NCBI GenBank assembly: GCA_003157595.1
Contig: PMKB01000336.1
Coordinates: forward strand, 1 to 6,995
Source of the DNA: Solirubrobacterales bacterium
GTDB lineage: Bacteria > Actinomycetota > Thermoleophilia > Solirubrobacterales > Solirubrobacteraceae
Length of the DNA: 6,995 nt
Direction: 5' to 3'
The position numbers and the translations under genes are program-made. Each line of letters begins with the position of its first letter. Within the stretch, counting starts at the first letter, position 1. This document shows positions 6,285 through 6,995 of the stretch, one piece after another. The notes below the pieces were generated by a model that saw only the letters and a program-made list of their open reading frames with translations, did no database searches and was not told the origin of the DNA.

Positions 6285-6286
6285 CC

Positions 6287-6640
6287 CTAAACCAACTCGA
6301 GCAGGACCATCTCCGTCGAGTCGCTCGCGCGCGGGCCGAGCTTGAGGATGCGTGTGTAGCCGCCGGGCCGCGATTGGTAGCGCGGGGCGACCACCTCGAA
6401 CAACTGGTGCACGATGAAGGTGTCCTGGCCCAGCGCCGAGAGCGCCTGGCGGCGTGCGTGCAGGTCGCCGCGCTTGGCGAGCGTGATCAGCTTCTCGAGC
6501 TCGGGCTTGACGGCCTTGGCCTTGGCCTCGGTGGTCTTGATCCGCTCGTGCTCGATGACCTCCTTGGAGAGGTTCGCGAGCAGCGCCTTGCGGTGGGCGG
6601 GGTCGCGGCTGAGCTGGTGGCGCTTACGTTGATGGCGCAT
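6287..6640 (-). CDS. rplQ: 50S ribosomal protein L17
   Basis: Component of the large ribosomal subunit near the exit-tunnel side. The 117-aa product shows the family signature throughout: the basic N-terminus MRHQRKRHQLSR, AHRKALLANL at 15-24, HERIKTTEAKAKAVK at 31-45, and the C-terminal GGYTRILKLGPR at 92-103, ending in LLELV. The ATG start gives the conserved RH start of L17. It lies 12 bp after the rpoA stop, with a modest GAGG (6651-6654) that overlaps that stop, so it is very likely co-transcribed and possibly coupled with rpoA as the last gene of the alpha operon. Two GC-rich hairpins follow its stop. Confidence 0.97.
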   Translation of the reverse strand: MRHQRKRHQLSRDPAHRKALLANLSKEVIEHERIKTTEAKAKAVKPELEKLITLAKRGDLHARRQALSALGQDTFIVHQLFEVVAPRYQSRPGGYTRILKLGPRASDSTEMVLLELV

Positions 6641-6652
6641 CGGTTCGCAGCC

Positions 6653-6995
6653 TCAGTCCTCGCGCAGGCTCAGCCCGCGAGCCTCGAGCGTCTCGATGAC
6701 CTCGTCGATCGACTTCTTGCCGAAGTTGGGGATCGCGTTCAGCTCCGCCTCGGACTTCGAGATCAGGTCGCCGACGGTCTGGATGCCGGCACGCTTGAGG
6801 CAGTTGTACGAGCGCACGCCAAGCTCCAGCTCCTCGATCAGGATCCCCCACTCCTCGCCCTGCAGGGCCAGCGGCGTGACGCCCGCCGCACCCGCGAGCC
6901 CGCCGTCGAGCTGACCGGCCGGTCCGGCGCGCAGCTCCTCGATGCGGTCCTCGTCGGTGAAGATCGCGAGCTGCGAGATCAAAAGCTCGGCCGCC
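6653..6995 (-). CDS. rpoA: DNA-directed RNA polymerase subunit alpha, C-terminal part (5'-partial)
   Basis: Alpha subunit of RNA polymerase. Only the last part of the gene is in the window; the frame stays open to base 6995, so the TTG at 6980-6982 is not a start. The visible protein begins at the end of the N-terminal assembly domain (LLISQLAIF), passes a Gly/Ala-rich linker, then the C-terminal domain that contacts UP-element DNA and activators. [11 protein letters not shown] corresponds to the E. coli Arg265-Asn268-Lys271 DNA-binding helix, and [10 protein letters not shown] to the second helix-hairpin-helix contact. The end GLSLRED is normal. It is followed 12 bp later by rplQ, the usual alpha-operon order. 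Confidence 0.97.
   Translation of the reverse strand, partial: AAELLISQLAIFTDEDRIEELRAGPAGQLDGGLAGAAGVTPLALQGEEWGILIEELELGVRSYNCLKRAGIQTVGDLISKSEAELNAIPNFGKKSIDEVIETLEARGLSLRED

Noticed and set aside
6035..6286. Small gene or structured RNA gene in the spacer after rplQ
   Set aside because: I see no frame with a start, ribosome-binding site and plausible protein confined to it, and no tRNA-like or riboswitch motif; only hairpins and promoter-like boxes are supportable.

Overview
The window is high-GC bacterial chromosome. It reads as the tail of the rpoA-rplQ ribosomal operon followed by housekeeping genes. RpoA C-terminal sequence, LigA (OB-fold motif VGKFGD...ELEPVRVGG) and SurE (NRSAMARSITT) look actinobacterial, and I infer a member of the Thermoleophilia (Solirubrobacterales-like). 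That placement rests on remembered family resemblance, not on a search. GTG starts (truA, surE, ligA), short intergenic gaps and overlapping genes fit such a genome.

Layout. On the plus strand at the left edge is the 3' part of a dacB-type gene (PBP4 family DD-carboxypeptidase/endopeptidase, family S13), with its 5' end outside the window. Everything else is on the minus strand. Read right to left it is: the end of rpoA, rplQ, a roughly 280-bp gap with hairpins and a promoter candidate, a secreted collagen-like/beta-helix protein of unknown function, truA, surE and ligA. The ligA 3' end overlaps the dacB 3' end tail to tail by 20 bp.

How the genes work together. rpoA and rplQ supply RNA polymerase alpha and ribosomal protein L17. 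truA (tRNA pseudouridylation), surE (nucleotidase) and ligA (DNA ligase) follow as compact housekeeping genes, with surE and ligA joined by a 4-bp GTGA overlap. The two odd elements are both exported proteins with Gly-X-Y (collagen-like) stretches: the visible N-terminal part of DacB, made of an 18-bp DNA tandem repeat, and the beta-helix protein that sits between rplQ and truA, genes often adjacent in other bacteria.

The most distinctive DNA-level structure is a perfect 9-bp inverted repeat exactly spanning the dacB/ligA overlap, in which the two stop codons pair with each other. I found no rRNA, tRNA, CRISPR array, insertion sequence or complete new system. Most of the window is ordinary core genome with a few points worth checking.
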